Positions 8,960 to 17,728 of a stretch of DNA of 64,000 nt are shown one piece after another. Position 1 is the first letter of the stretch, and every line of letters starts with the position of its first letter. The notes under the pieces were generated by a model. That model made no database searches and was not told the origin of the DNA. It saw only the letters and a program-made list of their open reading frames with translations. The DNA comes from Mesorhizobium loti R88b. Lineage in GTDB: Bacteria > Pseudomonadota > Alphaproteobacteria > Rhizobiales > Rhizobiaceae. The position numbers were made by a program, and so were the translations under genes. The stretch is taken from positions 248,001 through 312,000 of the forward strand of contig NZ_CP033367.1 in the NCBI RefSeq assembly GCF_013170845.1, written 5' to 3'.

Positions 8960-9893
8960 GCTTGCCTCCTTCCCCGGGTGAAGGTTGGCCGTACAGACGG
9001 ATTTCGCGGATGCCGACAAGGCCGCTGACAACGCCGACATGCATGATGCCGCGCAGCACGCTGCGGTTTCTGCGCACCGGGTTGGCGACAAACGGAAGTG
9101 CCGCGGCGAAACAATAGGCTGCCTTTGCCGCGGCGACACCGACATGCTTGACCAGCCCAATGCCACGCGCGCTGCTGCCCAAGAGGTGGCCATGCGTCTG
9201 ACCGACGCGAAAACGGCGGCGGCCGAGCCAGTCGAACGCGGCCCTTGAGCGCGGCACCACCTCGTCCACCCATGCGTCTTCCGAAAAGGCGATGCGGCCG
9301 CCGGCCTTGACCATCTGGTCGAAAAGCTCGGTGTCTTCGCCGCCGGTCTGGCCGCGCGCCAGGCTGAAGCGGCGGCCGCGCAAGCTGTCCGATCCCATGC
9401 GCAGCAGCACGTTGCAGGTGTAGCCGGTGCGGATCTCGCCGCTCACCCAGACCGGCAAGGTCGAGTGGAAGTCGCCGCGCCGCATCCATTCCGGCGCATC
9501 CGGGCGGTAAAGCGCCCGCACCGGGCCGAGCACGGCTGTTGCACCGCTTTTCTCAGCCGTCGCGACCAGCTCGGCCAGCCAACGGGTAGAAGCCGTCTCG
9601 TCGTCATCGATGAAGGCGAGGAAATCCGCCTCGCTGGCATCGAGGCACGCGTTGCGGGCGATCGAGATGTTGCGCGCCGGGGCATGCCGATAGCGGATCG
9701 GCAATGCCAATTCCTGCGACAGCGCGGCCACCAGTGGCTGCGCGCTCGGCGTGTCGTCATTGTCGGCGACGATGACGCTGATATCGAACCCTGCCGGCAT
9801 CTCCATGGCGGCGAGCGAGCGCAGCGTGTCGGCCAGCTCCGGCCGCCGGAACGTGCACACGCCGATGTCGATGCTGCGGTTCTTGCCAGCCAT
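8949..9893 (-). CDS. exoM: GT2 family glucosyltransferase, ExoM-like
   Basis: A 314-residue family 2 glycosyltransferase. It starts IDIGVCTFRRPELADTLRSL and carries VIVADNDD, the metal-binding FIDDDE (about residue 100) and GEDTELFDQM, as in ExoM. A hydrophobic C-terminal segment (AAYCFAAALPFVA) may lie on the membrane. ATG 9893 overlaps the exoA stop as TGATG, showing translational coupling, and AGGGTGG precedes it. The S. meliloti homologue adds a beta-1,4-glucose after ExoL; that role is inferred. It is followed by the overlapping exoO start. Confidence 0.88.
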   Translation of the reverse strand: MAGKNRSIDIGVCTFRRPELADTLRSLAAMEMPAGFDISVIVADNDDTPSAQPLVAALSQELALPIRYRHAPARNISIARNACLDASEADFLAFIDDDETASTRWLAELVATAEKSGATAVLGPVRALYRPDAPEWMRRGDFHSTLPVWVSGEIRTGYTCNVLLRMGSDSLRGRRFSLARGQTGGEDTELFDQMVKAGGRIAFSEDAWVDEVVPRSRAAFDWLGRRRFRVGQTHGHLLGSSARGIGLVKHVGVAAAKAAYCFAAALPFVANPVRRNRSVLRGIMHVGVVSGLVGIREIRLYGQPSPGEGGKRAA

Positions 9894-10882
9894 CACGCCA
9901 CCCTGCGTCGTGTGCCGAGGCCGAGAAGTTGCAGCCAGAAGCCGACGGACCAGCCGAAATGCATGACCATGGCCGAAACACCGGCCAGCGCGATATCGGC
10001 ATTGCGCTGGCGAATGGCCGTCACCAGGCCGTAGCCCAGGCATACCGCCGCCCAGATCAGCAACGGCACCGCCGCGATCCAGTGCACGAAGGAGAAGGCC
10101 GCCAGAAGCACCACCGGGAAGACTGCCAGCGGCACCATCTGCCGAACCTTCGGTATGACGCGGTGCTTCAGCACGTTCTTGGCGCGGCCACGGCCATAGC
10201 CGAGATACTGGAAATAGAGACCTTTGAGCGAGGCACGCGGGTAGTAGACCATCTGCGTCTTGCCGCTCATCCAGATCTTGTAACCGGCTTTTCGCAGCCG
10301 GTAGTCGAGCTCGGCGTCCTCGTTGTGGCTGAACGTTTCGTCATAGCCGCCGACGGCGCCAAAGGCGGATATCCGCATCAGCGCGTGATGGCCGTGGTCG
10401 ACCCATTCTCCGGCGGAGAGGTGACGATGCTTGGAACCACCGGTGCCGAGTTTCGAATTCTGCGCCGCCGCAACCGATTTCTGGACAGTGCCGCTGCCGC
10501 TGGTCAACATCGAGACGACCACCGAATCCGCTGATGTGGCCAGTGCTTCCTCAAGCAGCCGGTCGCAGTAGTCATCGGGATAGCCGCCATGCGCGTCGAT
10601 GCGGATCAGATACTCGGCGCCCTCACCAAACGTACCGACGGCGAGATTGATGGCCGCGCTCTGGATGCGACGCTTGTTGTGCAGCAGGATAACGCGCGGA
10701 TCCCTGGCAGCAACGTCCGCGACAATGGCCAGCGTGCCGTCGGTGCTGCCGCCATCGGCGACGATGATCCTGGCGCCAAGCCTTGCCGCCGCCGGGCAGA
10801 GCTGGTCGAGCAGCGCACCGATATGGGTTGCCTCGTTCAGGCAGGGGATCACGATCAGGCTGGATGGAAGCGCTTGCGTCAT
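9893..10882 (-). CDS. exoA: GT2 family glucosyltransferase, ExoA-like
   Basis: A 329-residue family 2 glycosyltransferase with the opening LIVIPCLNEATHIGALL, then VADGGSTDGT and the metal site IRIDAHGGYP, where the DXD is replaced by DAH as in ExoA-type enzymes. The middle has HNEDAELDYRLR, the ED-QxxRW-like region. The C-terminus holds two or three membrane segments (about 235-310), consistent with a membrane-bound enzyme. In S. meliloti ExoA adds the first beta-1,3-glucose to the galactosyl lipid. It begins 15 bp after exoL and its stop overlaps the exoM start. Confidence 0.9.
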   Translation of the reverse strand: MTQALPSSLIVIPCLNEATHIGALLDQLCPAAARLGARIIVADGGSTDGTLAIVADVAARDPRVILLHNKRRIQSAAINLAVGTFGEGAEYLIRIDAHGGYPDDYCDRLLEEALATSADSVVVSMLTSGSGTVQKSVAAAQNSKLGTGGSKHRHLSAGEWVDHGHHALMRISAFGAVGGYDETFSHNEDAELDYRLRKAGYKIWMSGKTQMVYYPRASLKGLYFQYLGYGRGRAKNVLKHRVIPKVRQMVPLAVFPVVLLAAFSFVHWIAAVPLLIWAAVCLGYGLVTAIRQRNADIALAGVSAMVMHFGWSVGFWLQLLGLGTRRRVA

Positions 10883-10897
10883 CGGGCGATATCCATC

Positions 10898-12070
10898 CTA
10901 TGCCAGAGCCTCGGTCGCGAGGGGCTCGTGCACCGCTGTCAGGCGGCGCAGTTTTTCGACCAACGCCCTGCAGTCGCTGCGATCGTAGCTCCACGTCCTT
11001 GGATTGCGGGCAAGCACGCGTGCCTTCAGCCTGCCGAAGCGGTGCTCGTCCATCTTGCCCAGCGCTGTTTCGAGAGCGTCGGTATCTGCCTGCGGCAGCG
11101 GGATGCCGATATCCTGCTGGCTGAGGAACCGGCCGGTTTCCGTATGACCCATCGAGATCGGCACCGCCCCAAAGCGGCAGCCTTCATAGAGGCGGTTGGG
11201 CAGCAGCCATTCCGAATTCTGCCCCTCTTCGAAGAAATCGATCGCCCAGGAGAAATGGACGTCCCGGTAGATCGCCGCCATGTCCTCCGGGTTGCGATAA
11301 GGCCCGCGAAACGACAAATAAGGCTCGGCATCGATGAAGGCATGGAAATCGGGGAATTCGGACAATGCCGGACGGCCGCGCAGCACGACCTCGAAACGTC
11401 CATCCATACGGCGCGTGAAATCGGCCAGCAGCTCGAGCGAGCGGCGGCAGCGCAACGCGCCGAACCAGCCGATCCGCCATGGCGGTGCGACAGGTCCGTC
11501 CACCGCCTCACGCTCAGCGGGCAGGATTGCTGCTGCCTCGAAATACTTGTTCTCGACCAGTTCGACGGGTGCCTCGACCTGGCGGAAGGGCTTGAAATAA
11601 TTGGCGATGAAGGCGGGCGAACTGGTCACCAGCAGCTTCACGTCGCGCGCCAGATGTCGCTCCGTGGCGCGCAGCGCCTTGCCAAGCATATCGTCGCGGA
11701 GCACCAGTCGATGGATGTCGAGGCATTCATAGACGATCGGCACCGTAGCCCCGAATGCCGACTTGGCGCGGCGGGCAAGCGCCAGCATTTCCAGGTTGCG
11801 CGCGATGATGAGATCGGGCCGCGGCGTGCCCGCGAGCTTTGAACCGATTGAAATCGCAGCTTTCGCCACGGCCGCCAGGCGCTGACCGAACCGGCCATCG
11901 CGCGTCGCGCCAAGGTCGATCGGGCGCAATCCCTCGATATCCAAAACCGGATCGGCCGTACGACGGAAGCCGGCCAAACTGACTTGGGCTCCACCTGCCC
12001 TGAGCATCGTGATCCGCCGGCGCACTGCCGGGTCGGAAACGTCGTGCACAAGGTACAAGACATGCAGCAT
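10898..12070 (-). CDS. exoL: Glycosyltransferase, ExoL-like
   Basis: A 390-residue glycosyltransferase opening with MLHVLYLVHDVSDPAVRRRI, matching ExoL, which adds a beta-1,4-glucose during succinoglycan unit assembly. It has a GT-B type layout: an N-terminal Rossmann half with RPDLIIARNLEML and a C-terminal half with PNRLYEGCRFGAVPI, where nucleotide sugar would bind. It is the first gene of the minus-strand operon exoLAMONP. A paired palindrome at 12120-12153 lies about 50 bp upstream of the start, so the whole operon is probably controlled there. Confidence 0.87.
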   Translation of the reverse strand: MLHVLYLVHDVSDPAVRRRITMLRAGGAQVSLAGFRRTADPVLDIEGLRPIDLGATRDGRFGQRLAAVAKAAISIGSKLAGTPRPDLIIARNLEMLALARRAKSAFGATVPIVYECLDIHRLVLRDDMLGKALRATERHLARDVKLLVTSSPAFIANYFKPFRQVEAPVELVENKYFEAAAILPAEREAVDGPVAPPWRIGWFGALRCRRSLELLADFTRRMDGRFEVVLRGRPALSEFPDFHAFIDAEPYLSFRGPYRNPEDMAAIYRDVHFSWAIDFFEEGQNSEWLLPNRLYEGCRFGAVPISMGHTETGRFLSQQDIGIPLPQADTDALETALGKMDEHRFGRLKARVLARNPRTWSYDRSDCRALVEKLRRLTAVHEPLATEALA

Positions 12071-12119
12071 AAAGACTCGACCGCTGTTGGCCCACCCAAG
12101 GGGATGCTAGTACAGCTCT

Positions 12120-12153
12120 TGCTGCATCGCAACATTTTTGGTGCAGTGTAGCA
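12120..12153. promoter_or_regulatory. Paired palindromic operator upstream of exoL
   Basis: Two copies of the palindrome, TGCTGCATCGCAACA (12120-12134) and TGGTGCAGTGTAGCA (12139-12153), with centres 19 bp apart, close to two helical turns. They lie 50-83 bp before the exoL start. The first copy contains CTGC-N3-GCAA, close to the reported PhaR site CTGC-N3-GCAG. Confidence 0.6.
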
Positions 12154-12366
12154 AAATTAGCCATTTCTGCCGCATCGCACAAAACGTGTCGCATGAGCCT
12201 CACACGCGCGAGGATAGACGTGCAGTTGAGCCACGCAGAGCGGCATGGCCCACGGCACCGGGAATTTCGGGCAGTTCTGGCCTCAGCGTGGCAAGATGAC
12301 GATCTCACACGGCAAATCTCGACCCGGCGGCATTGGTGGTCGTGGTTAATCAATTGCTAAATATCG

Positions 12367-12381
12367 TATTGCACTGCAACA
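12367..12381. promoter_or_regulatory. Palindromic operator copy (TATTGCACTGCAACA)
   Basis: One mismatch from the consensus TGYTGCR-N-YGCARCA. It lies 171 bp upstream of the plus-strand glycosyltransferase start at 12552, in the divergent exoL region. Confidence 0.5.
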
Positions 12382-12452
12382 AAAAATGATATTGAATTCT
12401 TGTCAGGGAAGTTGGGCTCTGGAAGTTGGCTAGGGGAAGCGCGCCTGCACTC

Positions 12453-12467
12453 TGTTGCAGTGCGGCA
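12453..12467. promoter_or_regulatory. Palindromic operator copy (TGTTGCAGTGCGGCA)
   Basis: A close match to TGYTGCR-N-YGCARCA, 85 bp before the plus-strand glycosyltransferase gene at 12552. A degenerate second copy (TGCTGCGCTGCTGCA) follows at 12480. Confidence 0.5.
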
Positions 12468-12551
12468 TAGCATGTCGATTGCTGCGCTGCTGCATCTTCG
12501 GAATAGTTGCGAATACCCCCTTATGCCACTGTTGAATACGGGTGGTGCTGT

Positions 12552-13841
12552 ATGGGCAAGTCTCTTCGTATTGCCGTCTATGACGATAAGTATCCGACGA
12601 GTTTCGTTACACCGCGAACGTCCAGGCATACGATCCTGCGACAGCGATTTCTGCCCCTGAACCTGGTTTCGTCGCAGCTGGAAGGCGTGACGTTGATCGA
12701 ACCCGCCCTGTCTGTCGACATGGTCCATGCATTCAACCGAATACCGCTCAATTCCTCCAAGTCCATCATGTCGTTCGAGTCCCATTTGCCGCGGCAGTTC
12801 GCCCTGAGCAAACGCGGGATGATGGCGCGGTATCTGGTGTCGCGGATCACCAACCCTGGCTGCCGCCGCATTATCGCCTTGTCGCATTTTGCTCGCAGAA
12901 CTTTTCTGGCCCAGCATTCCGACAATCCGGAGTTGAGCCTGCTGACGGAAAAGCTGCTGGTCCGCCACCCGAACATCGTGGTGCCGGCAACGGAAAATGC
13001 GATGGCGCAAGACACCGCCCAAGAACTGGTGTTGACATTCATCGGAGCCCACTTTGGCCGCAAGGGCGGATGCGTTGCGGTCAAGATTGCGGAAAAGGCA
13101 ATCGAGCAGAACTTGCCAATCCGGGTGAACATCGTTTCCAGTCTCCAGGTCGGCGGCCATATATGGACGGATCCGACAAGCCCGGGTTTCTTCGACCCCT
13201 ACCTCAAGCTGCTCGAACTGAAGAACGTTCGGCATCACGGGGTGTTGCCGAACCACGCGGTGCGACAATTGCTGCGCAAATCGCATTTCGGCATCCTCGC
13301 CACCTTTGGCGACACTTTCGGCTATTCTGCAGTGGAATCGATGTCCGAGCACACGCCGGTTCTTGGAACGAAGGTCTGCGCCTTGCCTGAGTTCCTGGAG
13401 GATGGCGTCAACGGGATCTCACTGCCCGTAGAACTCGACGACACCGGCAATTGGCTGAACCCGGGATATGACTCTCGCGGGGAGGCGAAATACGCCCAAT
13501 ATTTCCGCGATGAGGTCGAACGGCTCGCCAGCCTGGCCATCGAACGATTGAAGCCGTTCATCGGGCAACCGGCCTTGATGGCGCCACTGCGGCGAGAGGC
13601 GCGAAGGACTGCGGAGGTCATGTTCGCGGCAGAACCCGCAGCCGCGTTTTTTGACGCGCTTTACGATCGTGTCGCCTTGGAAAGAACCCGCGAGCCGGTA
13701 CAACTCGATCCTGCCCTCGACGTTTCTTCTCCCAAGTCGCTGCCGCTTGAAACCCTTTGGCCCACGGCATTGCCGTTTGACCCTGGCCTGCAGGATGCAG
13801 TGGAGCAGGTTCCCCGCATGCCGACAGCCTCCGCGGCCTGA
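12552..13841 (+). CDS. Glycosyltransferase, GT4-like
   Basis: A 429-residue putative GT-B glycosyltransferase. The C-terminal half shows the GT4-type signature FGYSAVESMSEHTPVLGT, containing the conserved glutamates that bind the donor nucleotide, followed by ALPEFLEDGVNG. The N-terminal half (IIALSHFARRTF) fits the acceptor Rossmann domain. ATG 12552 follows GGGTGGTG and begins a sensible hydrophobic strand (SLRIAVYDD). The last 40 residues are proline-rich and not conserved in the family. It is transcribed alone, divergent from exoL, with palindromic operators upstream. It could add a side-chain or backbone sugar to the exopolysaccharide; the linkage is unknown. Confidence 0.78.
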   Translation: MGKSLRIAVYDDKYPTSFVTPRTSRHTILRQRFLPLNLVSSQLEGVTLIEPALSVDMVHAFNRIPLNSSKSIMSFESHLPRQFALSKRGMMARYLVSRITNPGCRRIIALSHFARRTFLAQHSDNPELSLLTEKLLVRHPNIVVPATENAMAQDTAQELVLTFIGAHFGRKGGCVAVKIAEKAIEQNLPIRVNIVSSLQVGGHIWTDPTSPGFFDPYLKLLELKNVRHHGVLPNHAVRQLLRKSHFGILATFGDTFGYSAVESMSEHTPVLGTKVCALPEFLEDGVNGISLPVELDDTGNWLNPGYDSRGEAKYAQYFRDEVERLASLAIERLKPFIGQPALMAPLRREARRTAEVMFAAEPAAAFFDALYDRVALERTREPVQLDPALDVSSPKSLPLETLWPTALPFDPGLQDAVEQVPRMPTASAA

Positions 13842-14148
13842 GCACCGCTGGGAGCATCGCAAACCCGAAAGCTCGTTGTCCGCTCATCGCCACGGATCGA
13901 GAAGGATCATCCGCCCGTCCTGAGCGCCGATGCCCAGATTAGGTCGCCACAATCAACCTTAAGCAGGTCAATTTTGTTGCATCGCAATATTTTGATGCTG
14001 CACGGCAAAAAATCGCCTTATCTTTGGTGTACGTTTCAATCATCGAAGTGGCGCGCCTACCACCGCCGCAGTGCCACGAGCCGCGCCGAACGGCCGGATC
14101 GAATATCGTCGCCGTTAACATCATCAAGGCGGCCAATGGAGGCTACCG
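13842..14148. other. Intergenic region before GH16 gene
   Basis: A 307-bp gap. The only structure I see is the paired palindrome at 13975-14010; no gene or terminator is convincing. Confidence 0.6.
13975..14010. promoter_or_regulatory. Paired palindromic operator upstream of GH16 gene
   Basis: TGTTGCATCGCAATA (13975-13989) and the weaker TGCTGCACGGCAAAA (13996-14010), centres 21 bp apart, repeat the arrangement seen before exoL. They lie about 140-175 bp upstream of the GH16 start at 14149. Confidence 0.55.
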
Positions 14149-14937
14149 ATGACTTACACACGCAGAAAACTCCTAGCGCTTCTGGCCGCCACCACGGCCG
14201 TGCAATCGGTTGCCGGCCAGGCAATGGCCGAGAGTGTCGTGGCGGGAAGCGGGGATTTCACCCTCGACAAGCTTCCCGACTGGTCTGCCGTAAAGCTCCA
14301 GGTTTGGAAATACAACAATCCGTTCGTGCCGTCTCAGTGGAGCGAGGCCAAGCTCGGGGGCTACGACTGGAAGGCCGACAACATCAAGATCGTCGACGGC
14401 GCACTTCAGCTTACCGTCAGCGAGAAAGCCTCCGCGGAGTTGATGTCTGGCAGCAATTCCACATCCGCATCGGCAAAGTGGGAGGTGGACGTAACGCTGC
14501 CGACGATGAAGCCAGGACTGATCGCGGCGCCGCTCTGGATTTTTAACAAAAAGGCCAATGAGGAGGTCGATTTCGAGATCGTCGGCACCAGGGGGTTGCA
14601 GCTTACCGTCTGGGCCGACGTCGACAACCAGCACAAGGCCGTCTGGGTCAAATGGATTCTGCTTGGAGACCTCTCGGGCAAACAATATCGCCTGGGCCTG
14701 CAATATGAGGGCGGGAAGCGGGTTACCTTCTTCATCGATGGCATAGAAGTCGCGGTCGTTACGCCAGCCGATACCGCCGGCGGAGCCTTTCCGAACAAAC
14801 CCATGCAGCCGTATTTCGACCTGTGGGTGGCGGCGGGCGCCATCATGGACCCTCGCTGGGCCGGCAAATGGGAGCCAATGGCCGCCTCGGACAAATTGGT
14901 CATGACCCTCCACGGATACAGACGAACCGACATCTAG
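14149..14937 (+). CDS. Secreted GH16 family beta-glucanase-like protein
   Basis: A 262-residue exported protein. A signal peptide is visible (RRK, then LLALLAATTAVQSVAG, cleavage likely after QAMA). The GH16 active-site pattern ExDxE is present as EEVDFEIVG (about residues 142-150), in a jelly-roll-like sequence rich in aromatic strands. GGAGG precedes the ATG by 7 bases. GH16 members cleave beta-1,3/1,4-glucans; with the ExoK-like protein at 22235, it could trim the nascent exopolysaccharide in the periplasm or outside. It is quite different from that protein, so it is not a recent duplicate. A lectin-like role cannot be excluded. Confidence 0.75.
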   Translation: MTYTRRKLLALLAATTAVQSVAGQAMAESVVAGSGDFTLDKLPDWSAVKLQVWKYNNPFVPSQWSEAKLGGYDWKADNIKIVDGALQLTVSEKASAELMSGSNSTSASAKWEVDVTLPTMKPGLIAAPLWIFNKKANEEVDFEIVGTRGLQLTVWADVDNQHKAVWVKWILLGDLSGKQYRLGLQYEGGKRVTFFIDGIEVAVVTPADTAGGAFPNKPMQPYFDLWVAAGAIMDPRWAGKWEPMAASDKLVMTLHGYRRTDI

Positions 14938-15008
14938 CCAGCATGGTGGCTTCGTGCGGATGAAGGCTTTCGTGGCGCCTCGACAGGAAAGCTGCAGGCG
15001 TCGGCCCA

Positions 15009-15023
15009 TGCTGCATTGCAATA
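15009..15023. promoter_or_regulatory. Palindromic operator copy (TGCTGCATTGCAATA)
   Basis: A strong match to TGYTGCR-N-YGCARCA, between the GH16 gene and the flippase gene and 122 bp before the chosen flippase start. It includes CTGC-N3-GCAA. Confidence 0.55.
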
Positions 15024-15049
15024 TTTGTGATGCGGCGATGGAGATTTTC

Positions 15050-15064
15050 TGTTGCACTGCAAAA
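15050..15064. promoter_or_regulatory. Palindromic operator copy (TGTTGCACTGCAAAA)
   Basis: A second copy 41 bp after the one at 15009, both upstream of the flippase gene. An in-frame TTG at 15052 falls inside it, which argues against that codon as a start. Confidence 0.55.
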
Positions 15065-15144
15065 TTATTGCCGTAGTTTGGCATCGGCGGCGGGCGTGGA
15101 TTTTCAGGGTTCGGAAATCCGCGCAAAAATCAGGAATCCTGAAT

Positions 15145-16641
15145 TTGGAAGCCAATCCATTCGATCCGCCAGAAGGCTCGCTCCGCAAATCGGTAGGGCG
15201 CGGCGCAGTGGTCACGGCCATGGCGCAATCGGTGCGGGTTGCGACGCAGATCATCTCCGTCATCGTGCTGTCGCGGCTGTTGTCGCCGCAGGATTTCGGC
15301 GTGGTCGCCATGTGCGCGCCGGTGCTGGCCTTCATTGCCCTGTTCCAGGATTTCGGCCTGACCCAGGCGACGATCCAGAAATCGGGCATCCGCAACGAAG
15401 AGGTGAACTACCTCTTCTGGATCAATGTCGCCGTCAGCGCGATCCTGGCCTGCGTGCTCGCAGGTGCCGCACCGCTGGTCGCCGCCTTCTATGGCGAACC
15501 ACGCGTGACCGGCCTGGTCGCCGCATTCGGCCTGCAAATCATGGCTTATGGGCTTGGCGCCCAGCATCTGGCGCTTTTGACGCGGCGCATGCAGTTCGGG
15601 CGGCTGGCAATCATCGATGTCGCCAGCGCCGTCGCCGGCCTTGTGGTGTCGATCGCCTGGACCTTCATCGACCGTTCCTACTGGGCGCTGTTTGCCGGCA
15701 CGCTGACCGGCGCGGTGCTGCCGACATTGTGCTATTGGGCAAGCTCACGCTGGCGTCCCGGCCTGCCGCGCAAGGTCGCCGGAATCAGCGAGCTGATCAA
15801 TTTCGGCGCCGGTATTACCGGCTTCAACTTCGCCAATTTCTTTGCCCGCAACCTCGACAATGTGCTGATCGGCAAATATTGGGGCGAAGCCCAGCTCGGC
15901 CTTTATGACCGCGCCTACAAGCTGCTTTTGTTTCCGCTCAGCCAGATCACCAATCCGCTGTCGAAGGTGATGGTACCGGCGCTGTCTAGGCTCAAGGACG
16001 AGCCGGACCGCTACCGCAGCGCCTATCTGCGCGTCATGCCGCTGATCCTGCTGGTGGCGCTTCCGGGCGTCGCCTTCGCCACCGCAATGTCGGATGTGCT
16101 GATCCCATTCGTGCTGGGCGAACAGTGGCGCGCCAGCGCCTCGATCTTCCTGGCGCTCGGCTTTGCCGGCCTGCTGCAGCCCCTTAACAACCCTGCGGGC
16201 TGGCTTTTCGTCAGCCAGGGCCGCTCCGGTGACTTCATGCGCTGGGGCATCATCACGGCGGTAACGTCGGTGCTCGCCTTCGCGCTTGGCCTGCCCTATG
16301 GCGCGCTCGGCGTGGCGATTGCCTATGCGGTCAGCGAATATCTGCGCACGCCCTTCCTGTGGCTTTATGTCGGCAAGAGCGGACCGCTGCAGGCGCACCA
16401 TGTGCTGCGCGCCGCAACGCCGTTCGTGCTTGGCGCGCATCTGGCGCTGGCGGCGGTCTGGTTCATCAAACCATTGCTGCCGCAGCAGCATGTCGTTGCC
16501 TTGGCCAGTGGCGCCATCCTCGCCTACCTCATCACAACAGTCGTCGCGCTGGCTTTCGCTTCCGGACGCGAGGCCTTGCGCGAGGCGTTGAAAATGCTGC
16601 CGGCAAGGTTGCCTGCCGCAACGCCGCGTGAGGCGCAGTAA
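15145..16641 (+). CDS. exoT: Polysaccharide flippase (Wzx/ExoT-like, MOP superfamily)
   Basis: A roughly 498-residue integral membrane protein with a dozen or so hydrophobic segments. The N-terminal pattern SLRKSVGRGAVVTAMAQSVRVATQIISVIVLSR, here split by charge, is typical of rhizobial ExoT/lipopolysaccharide flippases, followed by LLSPQDFGVVAM. Such proteins turn lipid-linked repeat units to the periplasmic side for polymerisation. TTG 15145 was chosen because AGGA lies 9 bases upstream and the conserved region starts soon after; an ATG near 15220 would cut into it. The symbol is by family and context; the gene position differs from S. meliloti exoT. Confidence 0.82.
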   Translation: MEANPFDPPEGSLRKSVGRGAVVTAMAQSVRVATQIISVIVLSRLLSPQDFGVVAMCAPVLAFIALFQDFGLTQATIQKSGIRNEEVNYLFWINVAVSAILACVLAGAAPLVAAFYGEPRVTGLVAAFGLQIMAYGLGAQHLALLTRRMQFGRLAIIDVASAVAGLVVSIAWTFIDRSYWALFAGTLTGAVLPTLCYWASSRWRPGLPRKVAGISELINFGAGITGFNFANFFARNLDNVLIGKYWGEAQLGLYDRAYKLLLFPLSQITNPLSKVMVPALSRLKDEPDRYRSAYLRVMPLILLVALPGVAFATAMSDVLIPFVLGEQWRASASIFLALGFAGLLQPLNNPAGWLFVSQGRSGDFMRWGIITAVTSVLAFALGLPYGALGVAIAYAVSEYLRTPFLWLYVGKSGPLQAHHVLRAATPFVLGAHLALAAVWFIKPLLPQQHVVALASGAILAYLITTVVALAFASGREALREALKMLPARLPAATPREAQ

Positions 16642-16687
16642 TTTGAGCGCCTTCTCCAGCTACGGACATCCACTCGAGGCCTGATCC

Positions 16688-17710
16688 ATGCACTACCGAT
16701 CGATTTCAGACATGAACGACGCTGTCGTCGGCAACCTTCACCGGTTGCCGCGCGACATCGACCTGGTGGTCGGCGTCCCGAGAAGCGGCGTGCTGGCGGC
16801 GACACTGGTCAGCCTTGCGGCGAACATTCCGATGACCGACCTGGATAGCTTCCTGGAGGGCCGCGTCTACACGTCAGGCATCACCAAACGCCGGGCGGCA
16901 CTCGACCGCAAGGTCTCGGAGATGCGCAAGGTGCTGGTGATCGACGACAGCGTCGCCGGCGGCAATGCCATGCGCGATGCCCGCGCCCGTATCGAGGCTG
17001 CCGGCATCGAGGCCGACTACACATTTGCCGCCGTGTTCGGCCTGGAGCCACAGCATCAGGGGATCGATGTCGTGTTCGAGGTCGTGCCGCATCCGCGCAT
17101 GTTCCAGTGGAATTTCGTGCACCACAAATTCCTGGCGCAATGCTGCGTCGACATCGATGGCGTGCTTTGCCTCGATCCGACCGAGGCGGAAAACGACGAC
17201 GGCCCGGCCTATGAAAAATTCCTCAGCGAAGCGCGGCCCCTCCATACTCCGACCCACAGGATCGGCTGGCTGGTCACCAGCCGGCTGGAGAAATACCGCG
17301 CGCTGACCGAGGCGTGGCTGGCCAAGCACGGGATCCAGTACGACCAACTCATTATGCTCGACCTGCCGAGCAAGGCGGAGCGCCAGCGGCTTGGCGCGCA
17401 TGGCAGTTTCAAGGCCGATTTCTACCGCAGATCCGATGCCATCCTGTTCATCGAAAGCGAGCACGCGCAGGCGCTGAGGATTACCGAGCTGTCCGGCAAG
17501 CCGGTGCTGTGCGTCGAAACGCACATGGTCAGCTTTCCCGATACGCTGTCGCTGCCGGCGCTTGGCCAGGCGGCGCGCAACCTGCCGGCCAGACTGCGGC
17601 AGATCAACTCGCAGGAAGGCCGCAAGAGCGCCGCCAAGACCCTTGCCCGCGCCTTGCTTGGTGCCCGTGGCTACGAGACGCTGAAAAGCCGGGTTAAACG
17701 CCCGGCCTGA
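16688..17710 (+). CDS. Phosphoribosyltransferase-like domain fused to HAD-like domain
   Basis: A 340-residue two-domain protein. The N-terminal half resembles type I phosphoribosyltransferases: VVGVPRSGVLAA, then the PRPP-loop-like VLVIDDSVAGGNAM (about residues 81-94). The second half resembles a HAD hydrolase: DIDGVLCLD (motif I, about 157-165), LVTSR (motif II) and SFKADFY carrying the lysine (motif III). Neither domain has obvious membrane segments. It starts 46 bp after the flippase gene on the same strand and is convergent with a glycosyltransferase. The pairing suggests a nucleotide- or sugar-phosphate step in precursor supply, but the substrate is not known. Automatic annotation as orotate phosphoribosyltransferase would be doubtful. 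Confidence 0.7.
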   Translation: MHYRSISDMNDAVVGNLHRLPRDIDLVVGVPRSGVLAATLVSLAANIPMTDLDSFLEGRVYTSGITKRRAALDRKVSEMRKVLVIDDSVAGGNAMRDARARIEAAGIEADYTFAAVFGLEPQHQGIDVVFEVVPHPRMFQWNFVHHKFLAQCCVDIDGVLCLDPTEAENDDGPAYEKFLSEARPLHTPTHRIGWLVTSRLEKYRALTEAWLAKHGIQYDQLIMLDLPSKAERQRLGAHGSFKADFYRRSDAILFIESEHAQALRITELSGKPVLCVETHMVSFPDTLSLPALGQAARNLPARLRQINSQEGRKSAAKTLARALLGARGYETLKSRVKRPA

Positions 17711-17728
17711 TCGGCACCATTGGGAGCG

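Larger units (their letters stand above)
12071..12551. other. Divergent intergenic region between exoL and a glycosyltransferase gene
   Basis: About 480 bp without a convincing gene. It is more AT-rich than its surroundings and holds at least three copies of the 15-bp TGYTGCR-N-YGCARCA palindrome (12120-12153 as a pair, 12367-12381, 12453-12467), placed near both divergent starts. No clear sigma-70 promoter was identified. Confidence 0.7.
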
